Assembly (NCBI RefSeq): GCF_009017415.1
Contig: NC_092408.1
Location: forward strand, 372,001-436,000
Length of the DNA stretch: 64,000 bases
Reading direction: 5' to 3'
Source of the DNA: Aspergillus flavus
Lineage: Eukaryota > Ascomycota > Eurotiomycetes > Eurotiales > Aspergillaceae
Under the pieces are notes generated by a model. It worked only from the letters and a program-made list of their open reading frames with translations, ran no database searches and was not told where the DNA came from. The position numbers were made by a program, and so were the translations under genes. Below are positions 1 through 13,695 of this stretch, one piece after another. Every line of letters starts with the position of its first letter. The stretch's first letter is position 1.

Positions 1-1599
1 CTTTCATCGCATGACGGTCTTCAATGTTCCGGTACAAATTTCGCCTTGCTACCTCCATGTTCGAGTCAGTGGTCCCAAAAGCTTTCAACAGCCCGAATAT
101 CTGCTTCCCATTCTTAACGCTCTGTTGTGAGTTTACCATTGCCACGTTTCGTCGATCAAATTCATAGCTGTCCAGTAGTGAGTCCCCGCCAAGCCCACGA
201 AGCACTGCTGCTAATTTGTATGCGAGGTTGTGCACATCGCCCAAGCCACTATTCAATCCGAGTCCCCCAGTCGGAGGGAAGGAATGAGCAGCATCTCCAG
301 CTCTGCAAGTAGTATTGTCAGAAGGTGCCAAACAAACGATCCTAAGGTACTTACAAGAAGACCCGATTGACTCTATACGATTTGGCTACTTTTCTGCTCA
401 GGATCCAAGGTCGGTAACTGAGCACATCGTAAGGGACATTAGTACCTATAGCAGCGCTGACCACCTTGCGACAAAGTGCTTCGTTCCAAGACTCAACTGG
501 ATGCTTGATGCTCTATAATATGGCGGTTATGTCAGTGTATAAACCCAAATATGGATCTGGTATGTCTTTTGGACATACGTCAAAGTTGCATATCAGCACT
601 TGATTGCCTGATAGGTCGTAACCTATTATGAAGCCAGATACTTCCGGATCTATTACCCAGTGCAGCATACCCACCCGCTCTTTAATAACGGGACTCATAT
701 TAGCATTGATATGTATGGTCATCATAGTTTCGTCTAAGTATATTGTTAGCAATTCCATAGAGACCCGTGCTTCTTGGTCTGAACTCACATGAGTCTTCTC
801 CCTCACTTTCTATACCTAAGAACCTCCTAACGGCACTCTTTGCCCCGTCGCAACCCACTAGGTAGGTGCATCTCACGGTATACACTCGCTGTGTGGAGCG
901 ATCCTCAATACTAGCGAGAACACAATCATTACGCTTGAACCCACGGAGATGCCAAGTCAGTTCTGTCAACAGAAAATTCGGGCGAGGGTTATCTTCATAT
1001 GCATACATTTTCCAACCGAACGAACGAATGATTTTTGCGCACTTCCACTAGATCATGGTTGGGCAATTCTCGAGCAATCAGATCCTCGAACTCCGGCTGA
1101 GGAATGTTGTGTATCATCTAAGTCATTGTCAGCATTGTTGTAATTTGACGCAAGACTAAGCACTGAGACAAATAGTGCGAACCGTAGGCGTGTCATTCAG
1201 GACCTCGGCGTCCATCCGCTCGTATGGAAGTCTCCCGACGAGTTTTCCGCTCAAACTAGTAACGAAGTTCACCCAGTGGGCGTCTTCACGAGCTGCCCCG
1301 ATGTTGCGGATTTTGTTGACATCCAACCCAAATTGACGGCATAGCTCCAGTGATCTGGGTGACAGTGCGTGGGCCTTTGGTGCATCCAGTCTGGTGGGAT
1401 AACGTTCGACGATCAATGACCGAACTTAATTAAGAGGGTTAGAATCGCACATAATAATGACAGGCATTACATAGGGTATATATGATTAATTACCTCCGAG
1501 CCGTGCGAGCATGAAAGCGAGTAAGAGACCACAGGGACCACTTCCTATGATCAAGATAGGGACATCATCATGGTCGACGGGATCTTGAACAGGAAACAT
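1..1599 (-). CDS. FAD-dependent aromatic hydroxylase (phenol 2-monooxygenase-like), 3' end cut by window
   Basis: Seven exons can be joined in one open frame: 1599-1494, 1424-1183, 1117-1007, 933-789, 733-579, 512-355 and 302 to the left edge. The start ATG at 1599 is followed within 20 codons by the dinucleotide-binding motif GSGPCG. Exon 5 onward carries the family core (VGCDGAKS, then GYDLSGNQ), and the last exon carries the second FAD motif GDAAHSFPPTGGLGLN. Members use FAD and NAD(P)H to hydroxylate phenols or polyketide-type aromatics. Introns are 52-73 nt; most have clear branch sites, while the donor at 1182 (GTTCGC) is weak. The pieces look broken if read without splicing, but I see no true frameshift or stop. 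The C-terminal thioredoxin-like part lies beyond position 1. The substrate cannot be told from sequence; a role in secondary metabolism or aromatic catabolism is inference only. Confidence 0.85.
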
Positions 1600-2211
1600 G
1601 CTCCAACGGTTCTTCTGGATAATTGAATGATGGCTCAGAGATACGGGGCATCTAATGAACTAGTGTCGTTTCTTTTCAATGTACCTCGGTGAGGATTAGC
1701 AGCTTATTCTCTCGGAAGTCCGACGTCTTCCCCTCACAATTTATAAGGAGCAAGCCATTTCTAAATTTCCTGGATTTACCTATCAGAAGGCCGCATTCTT
1801 TGATATCCCCTGCATAGAAATTCCCCACTAAGGGTGGGAAAGGCGAGTGGGGAAGTGGGAATCAAATGCGTCGATAAAGACACCCCAGGGAGCTCAGCCA
1901 GCATTATATAAGTACTTAGGGGAGATACTGAGGATAGTGGGAACGTGTTGATTTCAAACCATAGTCTGGTATAATAAGTAGACAATAATATTATGAACAG
2001 TATGAGTGAAATTGGCTGCTTATATATTCAAAAACATGCAACTTCTTTTGTCGACCGAGATAACAGAAGTGCACTTTTGTGCGCTGACATGCAACATTTC
2101 AAGCAAAGGCAGGAAAATAGAATAGTCAAAGAATCAGAACGCCGCGCCAGATGCACCGATTTCCCCGATTACGCCGATCAATGAATCCCCATTATCAGGA
2201 CCACCGGAACT
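1600..2211. other. Intergenic: upstream of the monooxygenase, downstream of snf1
   Basis: About 610 bases between the start of the monooxygenase and the stop codon of snf1, both on the minus strand. It should hold the monooxygenase promoter and the snf1 3' UTR. It is AT-rich in its middle. I see no gene or clear repeat here. Confidence 0.6.
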
Positions 2212-4838
<2,627 letters not shown>

Positions 4839-6053
4839 CCTAACGGACAGCAGTGGTTCGGCAGGGTCGGGGAGAACAACGTGACGTGATGGATTTTGAG
4901 TGGTTCTCGGGGGTGAACTCCGACCGTACGAAATACCTGAGGAAAACCGAATGGGAGAAAATTCAAATTGTCAAATGATGCGCCGCGGGGCCCAGGTACA
5001 TTTAAGTTGGACTCAATGGACGCCAATTAAAAACAAAATCGAAACCGACACAGAACAGTTTCTCCCCCACAGCAGCTCAGGGTTGGTGAAAGTGGAGCGC
5101 TGGAGAGAGCCGACAACGCAGAAAGAACCTGACCTCTGGCGGGGCGGGATGGAGGGGCGGAAGGCCAGTCACATAGACACGGGAGCGAAGTCGGACGCTG
5201 GAAACGATTATATTAGTATCGGGAATTGGGTTGATTCTTCAGTCGAAAGAAAGAAAAAAGAGAAACGAGTCAATAGTAGGATGGCTGGTGTTCAGAAGAG
5301 TTGGTGGGATTGCAATAAATGAGGAGTACAGTTCAATGGCCTGGATTATTAGGTATTATCCTACCGGCTAATTTGGGAGACGCTATGAACCTGGAAAAAC
5401 AATAGTTCAAGAGTCTAGAACCACGATCTGTACCCAGAACGACGAAAATCCCCTAATTTTTATGGATCTTGGTATCCTCATCTTTATCCTGAGTACTCCG
5501 TAGTATCCTCCTACGAAACCTTGGCCCTTGTACGGAGTATATGTGGCCTAGAGTACCGAGGAAGTCTACTAATTCGTAGTAAATCACGCTTGTACTCTGT
5601 ATTTTTAGAACAAATTCAACGGTCCCGTGACTATATAACATCAGGCCTGATTATCAAGTAGCAATCCGCGATAGAAGCATTGATATTGTCAGGAGTCTAA
5701 AACATACGTACTGACTCTTGGTAATTGATGATATCAGCTACGATGCCGGAGAATACTGCATTGCCCATATACACCAGCTGTTTGTTATGCAGGAAACTGG
5801 ACTGTTGATGGTTTACCCTCCAACGGAAAAGCGATGCTGTCTAGTTCTTGGCAGCCGCATGTCATGTGGTGGGGAAGCTCAGTGGTTCAAACAATTAACC
5901 TCCATGCTTTGGCTTGTCCTTGTACCCCTTATGCTCTGAGAAAGAGGCTGTGCCTGTTTCTATCATTCAGTTTCTAAAGCTCATTGTTGTATTTATTTCT
6001 CTTCTTTAAACCCGACATCTCTGTGCTGCTGGTCAATAGCGTAGAGCTCCGTC
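4839..6053. promoter_or_regulatory. Divergent intergenic region between snf1 and the UBA-UIM gene
   Basis: About 1.2 kb separates two diverging start codons, so it should contain both promoters and leaders. On the minus strand the first 250 bases hold C/T-rich stretches typical of fungal leaders. Around 5450-5650 the sequence becomes AT-rich, with repeated TACTCCGTA/TACGGAGTA-type words (for example near 5494 and 5531). I see no gene. Confidence 0.5.
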
Positions 6054-8769
6054 ATGGCTTCTGAACCAACAGAGGAAGCCATTGCGAACTTTGTGAGCTT
6101 TACAAGCACAAGTCGCGAACAGGCAATCAGCTTCCTTAAAGTTAGTATTGAGTCGCGCACCTGTTCTCACTTTACCAGACCCTCTATCATTCTTCACTAT
6201 ACTTCACGTGCTAATTATATCATCTAACCCAGGCAAATGACCTCAACTCAAATAAAGCCATCAATGCCTACTTCGAAGATCCCACGGGTCCGCAGACAGA
6301 GGTATCATTCTCATTTTCTTTCCAGATGCACTTCGTTCTATTTTGTATTCTTGCTGACCAGGATCGTTCTCTTTATAGGCCTCCAATTACCTGAATGACC
6401 CAAACATACCCTGTGCGTCCAAACCCGGTTTAATGCGATCCACATACTTACTGACAGTCTGCCATTCGCAGCGTTTCATATTGAACACTCCGACCCAGTT
6501 CCCAGCTCAATTCCTCCCTCACGCCCACCGACCACACCAGGCGAGCCAGCACAAGGACCTGAGTATCAACAGGCGACTCCTCCGCCTTCGCAGAACACTA
6601 CGGGTGAGCCCACCTCACCGCGAAATTGTACCAAGCTCACTAACTTCGATCTTACCGGGCTATGGCAGACCCCAACAAAGGATTATCACTTGCTGAGCAG
6701 GAAGAACGTGAGTTACAACAAGCAGTGGCCATGTCCTTAAACCAAAACCTTGGACAACAGGAGACAGGAGTTACAACTTCAAACAAGTCGAATTTTGGCC
6801 GGGCCACCCGTGACTTCTATGATGAAGGTGCTTGGGCAATGACTTTATTCAACTCAAGCGCTCGCGAAATTATCATCAGTCCAAATCCGGGGGACCGTAA
6901 GAGGGTGGAAGGCGAACCAGCATTTCTACGTCCATCAGAAGACAGTCTATATCTCGGCGGGCTGTTGACCATCCTTCACTCTATACCCCTGGCCCGGGAA
7001 GCTCTCCTGCAGAGAAATAAGATTCTATCAAACTATGGGCACGATCCGCAGTGGTGGAACGGACAGCCTATAAACCTTCCAAAGATAGTGACAATTCAGG
7101 ATGCACACGATGGCGACACGGATTGGGATGACATCATCTACGAAACCCAGAGGCTAGTCGCCTTTCTAGATATCACGGAACGCTCCTTTGGTAGCGTGGA
7201 TGCTCTTGCAAGTTTAAAGAGCATGTCTACATGCGACTCGGAAGGCAGCATAGGCAGGTACTTGGAAACATGGCAAGATGCCGCTGTCCGAGCAGATCCT
7301 GGGAATCAATTGGCGACTGTTTTCTCGTCGAAGGCATATAAACGACCTCTTACCGTTTACGACACACCTATACACAAAGATTTCTTCATCCTTGAGTCAT
7401 TCGTGGACCCCGAGCATGGTCAAACCCTCTATGACGTTTTGGATAGCGCCATTTGGTCAGACAGGCCTGGCGAAGAGCTTGACGACGTATGGTTGGAGCA
7501 TGTAGGTGAAATATTCACTGTCAGATTGGAAAGCACCGACAATACAAAACCCATAGATGTGAAAATCCCTGCGGTCTTCTACCCTGATCGATATCTCGCC
7601 GACTCCAGGGATTTCTCTCGCGAATTTCGTGCTCAAAGACTTCAGGAGTATGATGGGATCTTTAAATTAGATAACCTAATCAACCGCTTTTCGGCGTCAA
7701 AGTCAAAAGGGATGACTCTGAAAGAGACGCTAGAAAAGGCTGCTTCTGCTGTCTCCGTAACATTGCCTAAGAGCCTTGCGAATGGCGCGAACGGGTTGAC
7801 TTTGAGCCCGGAGGCGGCAAACGTGGAGGCGAAACGTTTAGCAGATGAACTACGGGAAGTCTCCAATAAGATTGATGATAAACTGAAAGGTAAATCACCC
7901 GTTATCGCGACTGTGCTTCTGCATACTAACGTTACCTCTAATCAGAGCTGGTTCAAAGAAGAGAGCGCGCTATCGAGACTCTTCGAGGCTACACAAAAAT
8001 CCTAACGGAGCCGTCGGACGTATCAGGGAAAACTCCTCATTATAAATACACCTTGCGCGGCGTGTGTACTGAACCGCACGTAACTTACGTATTACGACCT
8101 AGCGGTCACACGGAGATGGCGGACACCGAACCTACAGCCGTCGATGAATGGCAGTGGTGGCGGATCAGCTTTTCAACAGATGACGCAAAAGCTCGGCAAG
8201 CAGAGTTACAGCAGGGTGATGCATCCACTTCCAAGAATGCAGACGTAATAGGATATACAGCGCGCAAAGTTCGAGAAATCGAAGTCCTTAAAGCGGCTCG
8301 TGAAGAATCCAAAAATGTTTTGCTTATCTACGCTAATGGCAATGCGATGAATTTCCGAGAGGAGCCAATTCCACCTCCACTCCAGGTATGTCTGTTTATT
8401 TCCATGATTAAACTTTGATCTAACTCCGTCTAGGAATTTATCAATGCAGACAATGCAGCATTTGGCACTGAGTTCAAACAACAAGAGTCTGCGGAAGATG
8501 CAGCTGGCAGGCAGAATGAGGACTCAAGCTCTGCCAGTCGCCAGGATGAGAACATAGAGATGAATGAACTAACCCAAGATGGTCAGCGAGAAACTACATC
8601 GGCCGCTGCAAATGTAAACGTGTTCGACTATCAAGTTTCAAGCTTCGATGACGCAGCGGACTCGAGCCCGGAAATGCAGGAAAGGGAAGGGCGGGCTCTA
8701 CTAGGTCAGAGTAGTACAGCAGGCCCTGTACAATACTCGCCGAGTACCAATGCCGCATGGAATCAGTAA
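6054..8769 (+). CDS. UBA-UIM protein with UCH-like domain, probable catalytically dead deubiquitinase (Rup1-like)
   Basis: Seven exons (6054-6140, 6233-6301, 6379-6412, 6472-6603, 6669-7889, 7946-8385, 8434-8769) give about 772 residues in one frame; exon 3 is only 34 nt. Residues 1-45 form a UBA-like helical bundle, and a ubiquitin-interacting motif lies near residues 115-130 (EERELQQAVAMSLN). The centre resembles the peptidase C19 fold. A FLRPSEDSLYLGGLLTILHS segment sits where ubiquitin proteases have the Cys box, and YKYTLRGVC plus WWRISFSTDD and KNVLLIYA sit where the His box and final strands lie. The usual catalytic Cys and the Gly-His pair are not visible. Yeast Rup1, a UBA cofactor of Rsp5-Ubp2, is a possible relative; that link is from memory and unproven. 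A role in ubiquitin binding is well supported; enzymatic activity is not. The tail is acidic and low-complexity. Confidence 0.85.
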
Positions 8770-9154
8770 TGGTAACAGTGCGACGGCGATGTAGCTGCTA
8801 TGCATCACCTGTGTCTATATGTGGGAGTGATACATACGTAGTACTAAGGATACATATTTGCAATATACCAAGTACAGAACTCAGGTACACCACTTTAAAA
8901 TGTAAGCCACTTTTGTATTTCCACTTGTGTTAAGACTGCAGCATATCAGCGGGCTACAATAGGTTTGGCAATGTTTTCATGCCCGCGAGGTCGACTACAT
9001 AAATCGCTCTACGGCGACCGTTAATAAACGGTGCAACATCCCCACATCGGCCCCTATTCGGTGTGTTTGTATGTCATGTTTGCATCCAAACCCCAACATA
9101 GGTTTGATTGAACGATGAAGCTCAGTTTCCATAGATTACTACTACACATATACA
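8770..9154. other. Intergenic between the UBA-UIM gene and ro-10
   Basis: 385 bases between two genes on the plus strand, with AT-rich 3' UTR-like sequence in the first 150 bases and the ro-10 promoter in the rest. No other feature is visible. Confidence 0.5.
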
Positions 9155-9847
9155 ATGACTCTCGAAAATGAGGCTGTAGCCGGGGCTACAATTGAATTAC
9201 TCGAGTCTCGCCTCCGGCGACTCACCTACCTTCTCACAGGCGACGCAAATTGGACGGGTATTCCCACTGCACCCGCGAAACCAGCTTCTCTAGATGAAAG
9301 TGTCTCGCGCCGCCTTCTCAGTCTAGAGCGAGAGCTCGAGAGACTTAGTCGAAACATCCCCGCTGTGCGGGATGTGCTTCTTCTCCGTACAGAGACTCAT
9401 CCTACAATGATCATACGCGCAAACTAATATGCCGCTCTAGATGACCGCTTCCCCGATCTCTTCCGCCCAACACCACCACAAAGCCTCCCGGAAAGCTTGA
9501 CAACCCAGAATCTCGCCTCGATTGTGTTATCGTATGCTTCCGCGTTTCCAGAGACCGCCTCGCGACTCACGTCATTAAACGATCTGCCGATCCCGGATAC
9601 GCAGACATCGGCCTCCCTCATCCAGCTTCAGCCACGATTGGATCAATTGGCGCAGGTGCAGGAGGAGCAAGCGAAGCAGATCTCGAAACTGCGTGTACGG
9701 ACAGCGCGAGCTTTACAGCGATGGTATGAGATTGCTTTGGTTGGGGGTGGCGAATGCTGGGCGGAATGGGAAGGGCGCCTTGAGGATGTTGAGCGGGAAG
9801 TGAAAAGGGAGGAAGTAGTGAGGGAGCGGAGGGCAAAAGAACTCTGA
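9155..9847 (+). CDS. ro-10: Dynactin p22/p24-type subunit, nuclear distribution protein RO-10
   Basis: Two exons (9155-9386 and 9441-9847) give 212 residues. The intron is 54 nt with donor GTACAG and an ACTAAT branch region before CTCTAG. The protein resembles the RO-10 family of Neurospora, the shoulder/sidearm subunit of dynactin, which links dynein to cargo and is needed for nuclear migration in hyphae. The sequence shows an N-terminal helix (ATIELLESRLRRLTYLL), a helical centre with heptad-like leucines (SLERELERLSRNI) and a long C-terminal charged helix (DVEREVKREEVVRERRAKEL), all compatible with a coiled-coil scaffold protein. There are no catalytic motifs. The start is the first ATG after the upstream gap and begins the conserved N-terminal helix. 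Family assignment is by overall pattern and is fairly sure. Confidence 0.82.
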
Positions 9848-12654
9848 GCCTTTTGATGATGATTTCGGTCTTGTGCGGTTACGACTTATGATACCTCATA
9901 GCTTACCTTTTTCGTACTTTAATTCGGTACAGCGCCTCATTCACTGTTGTGGATTCTCACGTAATCTCCGGGATATTAGAAGGAACAAAACTATGACTAT
10001 GTTCATGTCGTGCCCAAAATTACTACATAAGCTGCCCCGGTCTAGAAGAGGGCCGCAACCCCTGCAGAAAGCGCAAGGTACAGACACCCATTGCAGATGG
10101 CAAAACTAGACCGATCGAAAAGAATTGTTCAGGACTGATGTTGACTCACGACGAAACAAGACAGGGGGATCGTGCATGACCGCGTATTATTCTACTCATA
10201 CGCACGATCAGCATGCACGATTCTTCGGAACTATAAGATGACGGTGCAAGGCACTTAGGAAGCCCACGGCCATCATACAAACCCTTGCATGCTTCCGAGG
10301 CTCGGAGAAGTTGGGGCCTCGCCGAAATTACCGTTATAGAGTGGATATGGATGGGATTGTGAATTTTATACCTCACCTCGGTTGCAATTTCCCCATCTCT
10401 TGGCTAATTAGCGTGGTGCATAATTGTTAATTAAACCGACCAGTTTATCTGCACATTGGGTCTGCAAGAATTGCCTATCGGACCAGGAGTTGCAACAGGG
10501 TCTTCTGATCCACGGCATTGATGGGTCTAGGGTTAGACAGAAGAAGAATAGGTTATCTTCGAATGTAGGGTTCAGCGACTGCATGGAATATAGTTTTTGG
10601 GGCGTTGCTTGATAAGAGCCAACGATGCGAATCCACTGGTTCGTTGCTCAAAAGAAGGAAAATCACTGGATAGAAAGTAACAAAGGATTTCTCGGCATTT
10701 TCCATTTTCTTGCATTTTAATTCTAAGAAGATCACCAGAACGATGGGCTCCGGAATACAGTTGCCTTCTTCATGTGAATTGCCCTACTTTGTGGTGTTCC
10801 CTTTTTGTTTTCCGGATCCTGAGTAGAGGACCCCATTAATTAGCAAAATTAGTGTAGTAACCGTAGGGATCAATCGTATGGTAATGAAAACTGAAGGATT
10901 TCCCAAAACCTACTCATGCAGATTACAAGCAACGTTCCATAAATCAGGATCCATTCGTGGATATGAAATTTGGACACCATGTTGATCATTTACTCTTTTA
11001 TGGTGCCGTCAAGCCACTCATGCCACACATCTCAGCCTCAGCCTTGGCCAGAATTTAATGAGAGGAACCCACTATCCGCACTAACCGTTATTAAAGCAAA
11101 GACCGAGTTGCGTGTCGTCCATCGCAAGCGGAGAAGGGGGATCCATTCGGACAGTTTCAAATCAAGATCTCATTTCGATCTTTAAGTGCCATGGGTCTAG
11201 TCATACTATGGTAATAATGATAGGCAGCGCCATTTAATTGTCCTTCGGAGAGTTCAGTCGATTGGGAATTGGTGACAATGAGAGTCTATGTGGGGACCAG
11301 GTGATAGGCTATGAGGGAAAAGAATCCTTTGGCCGTGTGTTACCAAGAGAATTATAACATATACTAGTAGGACATGAGTAATTGTAAGAATTAGAAAAGG
11401 GAAAATGAAAAAGAAAAAATAAATAAATTAAAAAAATCCATACTGTGTCCACTGTCATCGCCTACTATACGTACTAATGTTCATAATCCGCATAAGAATA
11501 GTAACCACAGAAACTTAGTTAGGGCGAGGACCAGTCGCTATACGTTCTCGATCTTCTAGGCCAGGGGCCAAACCAGGAACAGCGACCAATCAAGTGGAGT
11601 CGGTGTGCTTGTGGAAACGGGGTTCGCGTGGACGCTCCAACACCAGTGGGTGTGAAACCTGCCAAGTCGTACTCTAGCGTCGTAGTATCTCTGCCTTGCT
11701 GCCTCAGCGTTCAGTCCACATTCTTTCCCCTCCCGTCCCATCTTCTCTCCTTTTCCCGACTGGACGAAGTAATCGACTTGTTCAACGTTTTGCACTTCAC
11801 TTTCCCCATCTTTGTTTCTTTTCTATCACTCCTTCACTCATCAGTCGCTTTTACGTGATCGACTTTTCGCTCGTTTCCACTCTTTTCTCCTCTCTTTCGC
11901 TGTCATCCCTTCTAACGTTTCATCTTCATCTTTCCTTCCTCCAGCCAGGTGCTGTTGTTGATTTGTTGCCTGCAAGGGGCATTCTTGTTTCTAAACTTCC
12001 CTCAACCAACCTCTCAAGGGACGCGCTCTGTGGTCTCTTGATTGCTGTCTCAGAATATAGTGCTCCTTGATTTTTTTTTTTTTTTATCCTATTATTTTTT
12101 AAACTTTACCTTGACCAGCCTCCTTGTCAATATTCTTGCTTTACCTCAAGGTACGATGCATCTGCGCTGACTGACCGCCTCTGTTCCTCTATTTTATTTT
12201 ATTGTTTTATTTATTCTTTTTTAAACACGAGTTACTGGTTCGTGTTGTTGTCATTCACGATGTTTTCGATCCACCGCCAATTGATCTACATGTTCTTTAT
12301 CCTTCGCGTCTATAACTAAACAACAAAACTAACCGCTTGATAGTAACACGCTGACTTCATCGATAAATGTCATATAGTGTCATAAGCAGCAACTGATATT
12401 TCCCGGGAACCTTACTCGGTCAATTGATCTTGTTTAGAGAACGCAAAGGACCGTTTATAAAGTCATCGCAACTATACAGCCAAGGACGGGATATACCTCT
12501 TCGGCTATTTAGTTGAACGGAGTATACGACGGCAAACAACCAATCTCAAGCCCTATATATTCTCTTTCGCCCTTTTCTTACCACATTCATGGTGGCTTAC
12601 TCCACGCCTTCCTCATCTCTACATAAGCCGAGCCCTTATAACGAAAGTCGAAGA
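9848..12654. promoter_or_regulatory. Long intergenic region and C/T-rich leader upstream of sho1
   Basis: About 2.8 kb without a supported gene. The first 1.6 kb is unremarkable, with a purine-rich A tract near 11395-11440. From about 11690 to 12250 the plus strand is strongly C/T-rich with several T runs (for example 12070-12085), the usual look of an Aspergillus promoter and 5' leader. If transcription starts near there, a small upstream frame of 19 codons plus stop (12260-12319) would lie in the sho1 leader. Open frames in this stretch are low-complexity and look like chance. Confidence 0.5.
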
Positions 12655-13695
12655 ATGGCGAGATTCCGTCCAAGCAATATCCTCGGCGACCCGTTCGCGC
12701 TTGCAACGATTTCCATCTCGATAGTATGTGTTTCAGGCAGTGGAGTGGTCCAGCTCGGTGATTGAAGCTAATGGGATCTCATTTGTAGCTGGCATGGGTC
12801 ATCGCATTCATATCGTCGATTGTCTCGGCGATTAATGCCCGTGGCTATCCCACCTATTCGTGGTGGGGAGTCGCTTATTCGCTTTGCATTATTCTTGGGA
12901 TGACGGCTGTGTTTGGCACGGACACTGGTTCCGTTTACGGTGTAGCTGTATGGTTCTCCTGGTGCCCTTTATGCACATGAGCCAAAGCTGATCAGCAACA
13001 GATTGTGGGCTATCTTTCCGCTGGTATGGTAATCACGACACTTGGTGTGAATTCGTTAGTATATCGCAGCGATTCTGCGTCGCAAGCTGCAGGTGCCGGT
13101 TTTATTCTCATGTCTATGGTGATAGTGAGTTCACAACAGCCTTCAATGTATCGAATATAACTCACGGGTTAAATAGGTTATCTGGATATTTTATTTCGGA
13201 TCGACGCCGCAAGCCTCGCATCGTGGGTTCATCGATTCGTTCGCCCTCCAAAAGGAACACCCTGGAGCATATGGAAATGGCAGACCTATGTCTACGGCCT
13301 TCGGAAACCGACCTGAGACTACTTCCAGCCAGGCACCTCAAATGTATACATCGGCACAGCTCAATGGTTTTGAGACGTCATCGCCCGTATCGGGCTACCC
13401 AGGCGGTGCCCCCGGTTCGGAAAACCGCAGCTCATCGCAACCTCGATTTGGCAACCCTTCAAACGCCAACTTGACTGCCAATGGCAACGAGAACGAGGTT
13501 CCTCAACCAACCGAATACCCGTATCGGGCAAAGGCAATCTATTCGTATGATGCCAACCCAGAAGACGCCAATGAGATCAGCTTTACCAAACATGAGATAT
13601 TGGAAGTGTCCGATGTTAGCGGCAGGTGGTGGCAGGCCAGGAAATCCAATGGAGATACAGGTATTGCTCCATCGAATTATTTGATCTTGTTGTGA
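12655..13695 (+). CDS. sho1: Sho1 high-osmolarity sensor, four-TM protein with C-terminal SH3 domain
   Basis: Four exons (12655-12723, 12789-12947, 13002-13124, 13177-13695) give 289 residues. Sho1 is a plasma-membrane scaffold of the HOG pathway that recruits the MAPKK Pbs2 through its SH3 domain. Four hydrophobic segments fill residues 12-125 (for example [19 protein letters not shown]). A Ser/Gly/Asn-rich linker follows, then an SH3 domain at about 230-289 showing [21 protein letters not shown] and the final APSNYL. The start at 12655 begins [17 protein letters not shown], the N-terminus expected for fungal Sho1. An in-frame ATG at 12589 would add 22 residues and cannot be excluded. Introns are 65, 54 and 52 nt. 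The next gene downstream on the same strand is ssk1, from the other branch of the same pathway. Identification is firm. Confidence 0.96.

Noticed and set aside
1..1599. Apparent pseudogene with frameshifts in the FAD monooxygenase
   Set aside because: Every frame change coincides with a GT-AG intron of 52-73 nt, and splicing restores an unbroken frame with all family motifs visible up to the window edge.
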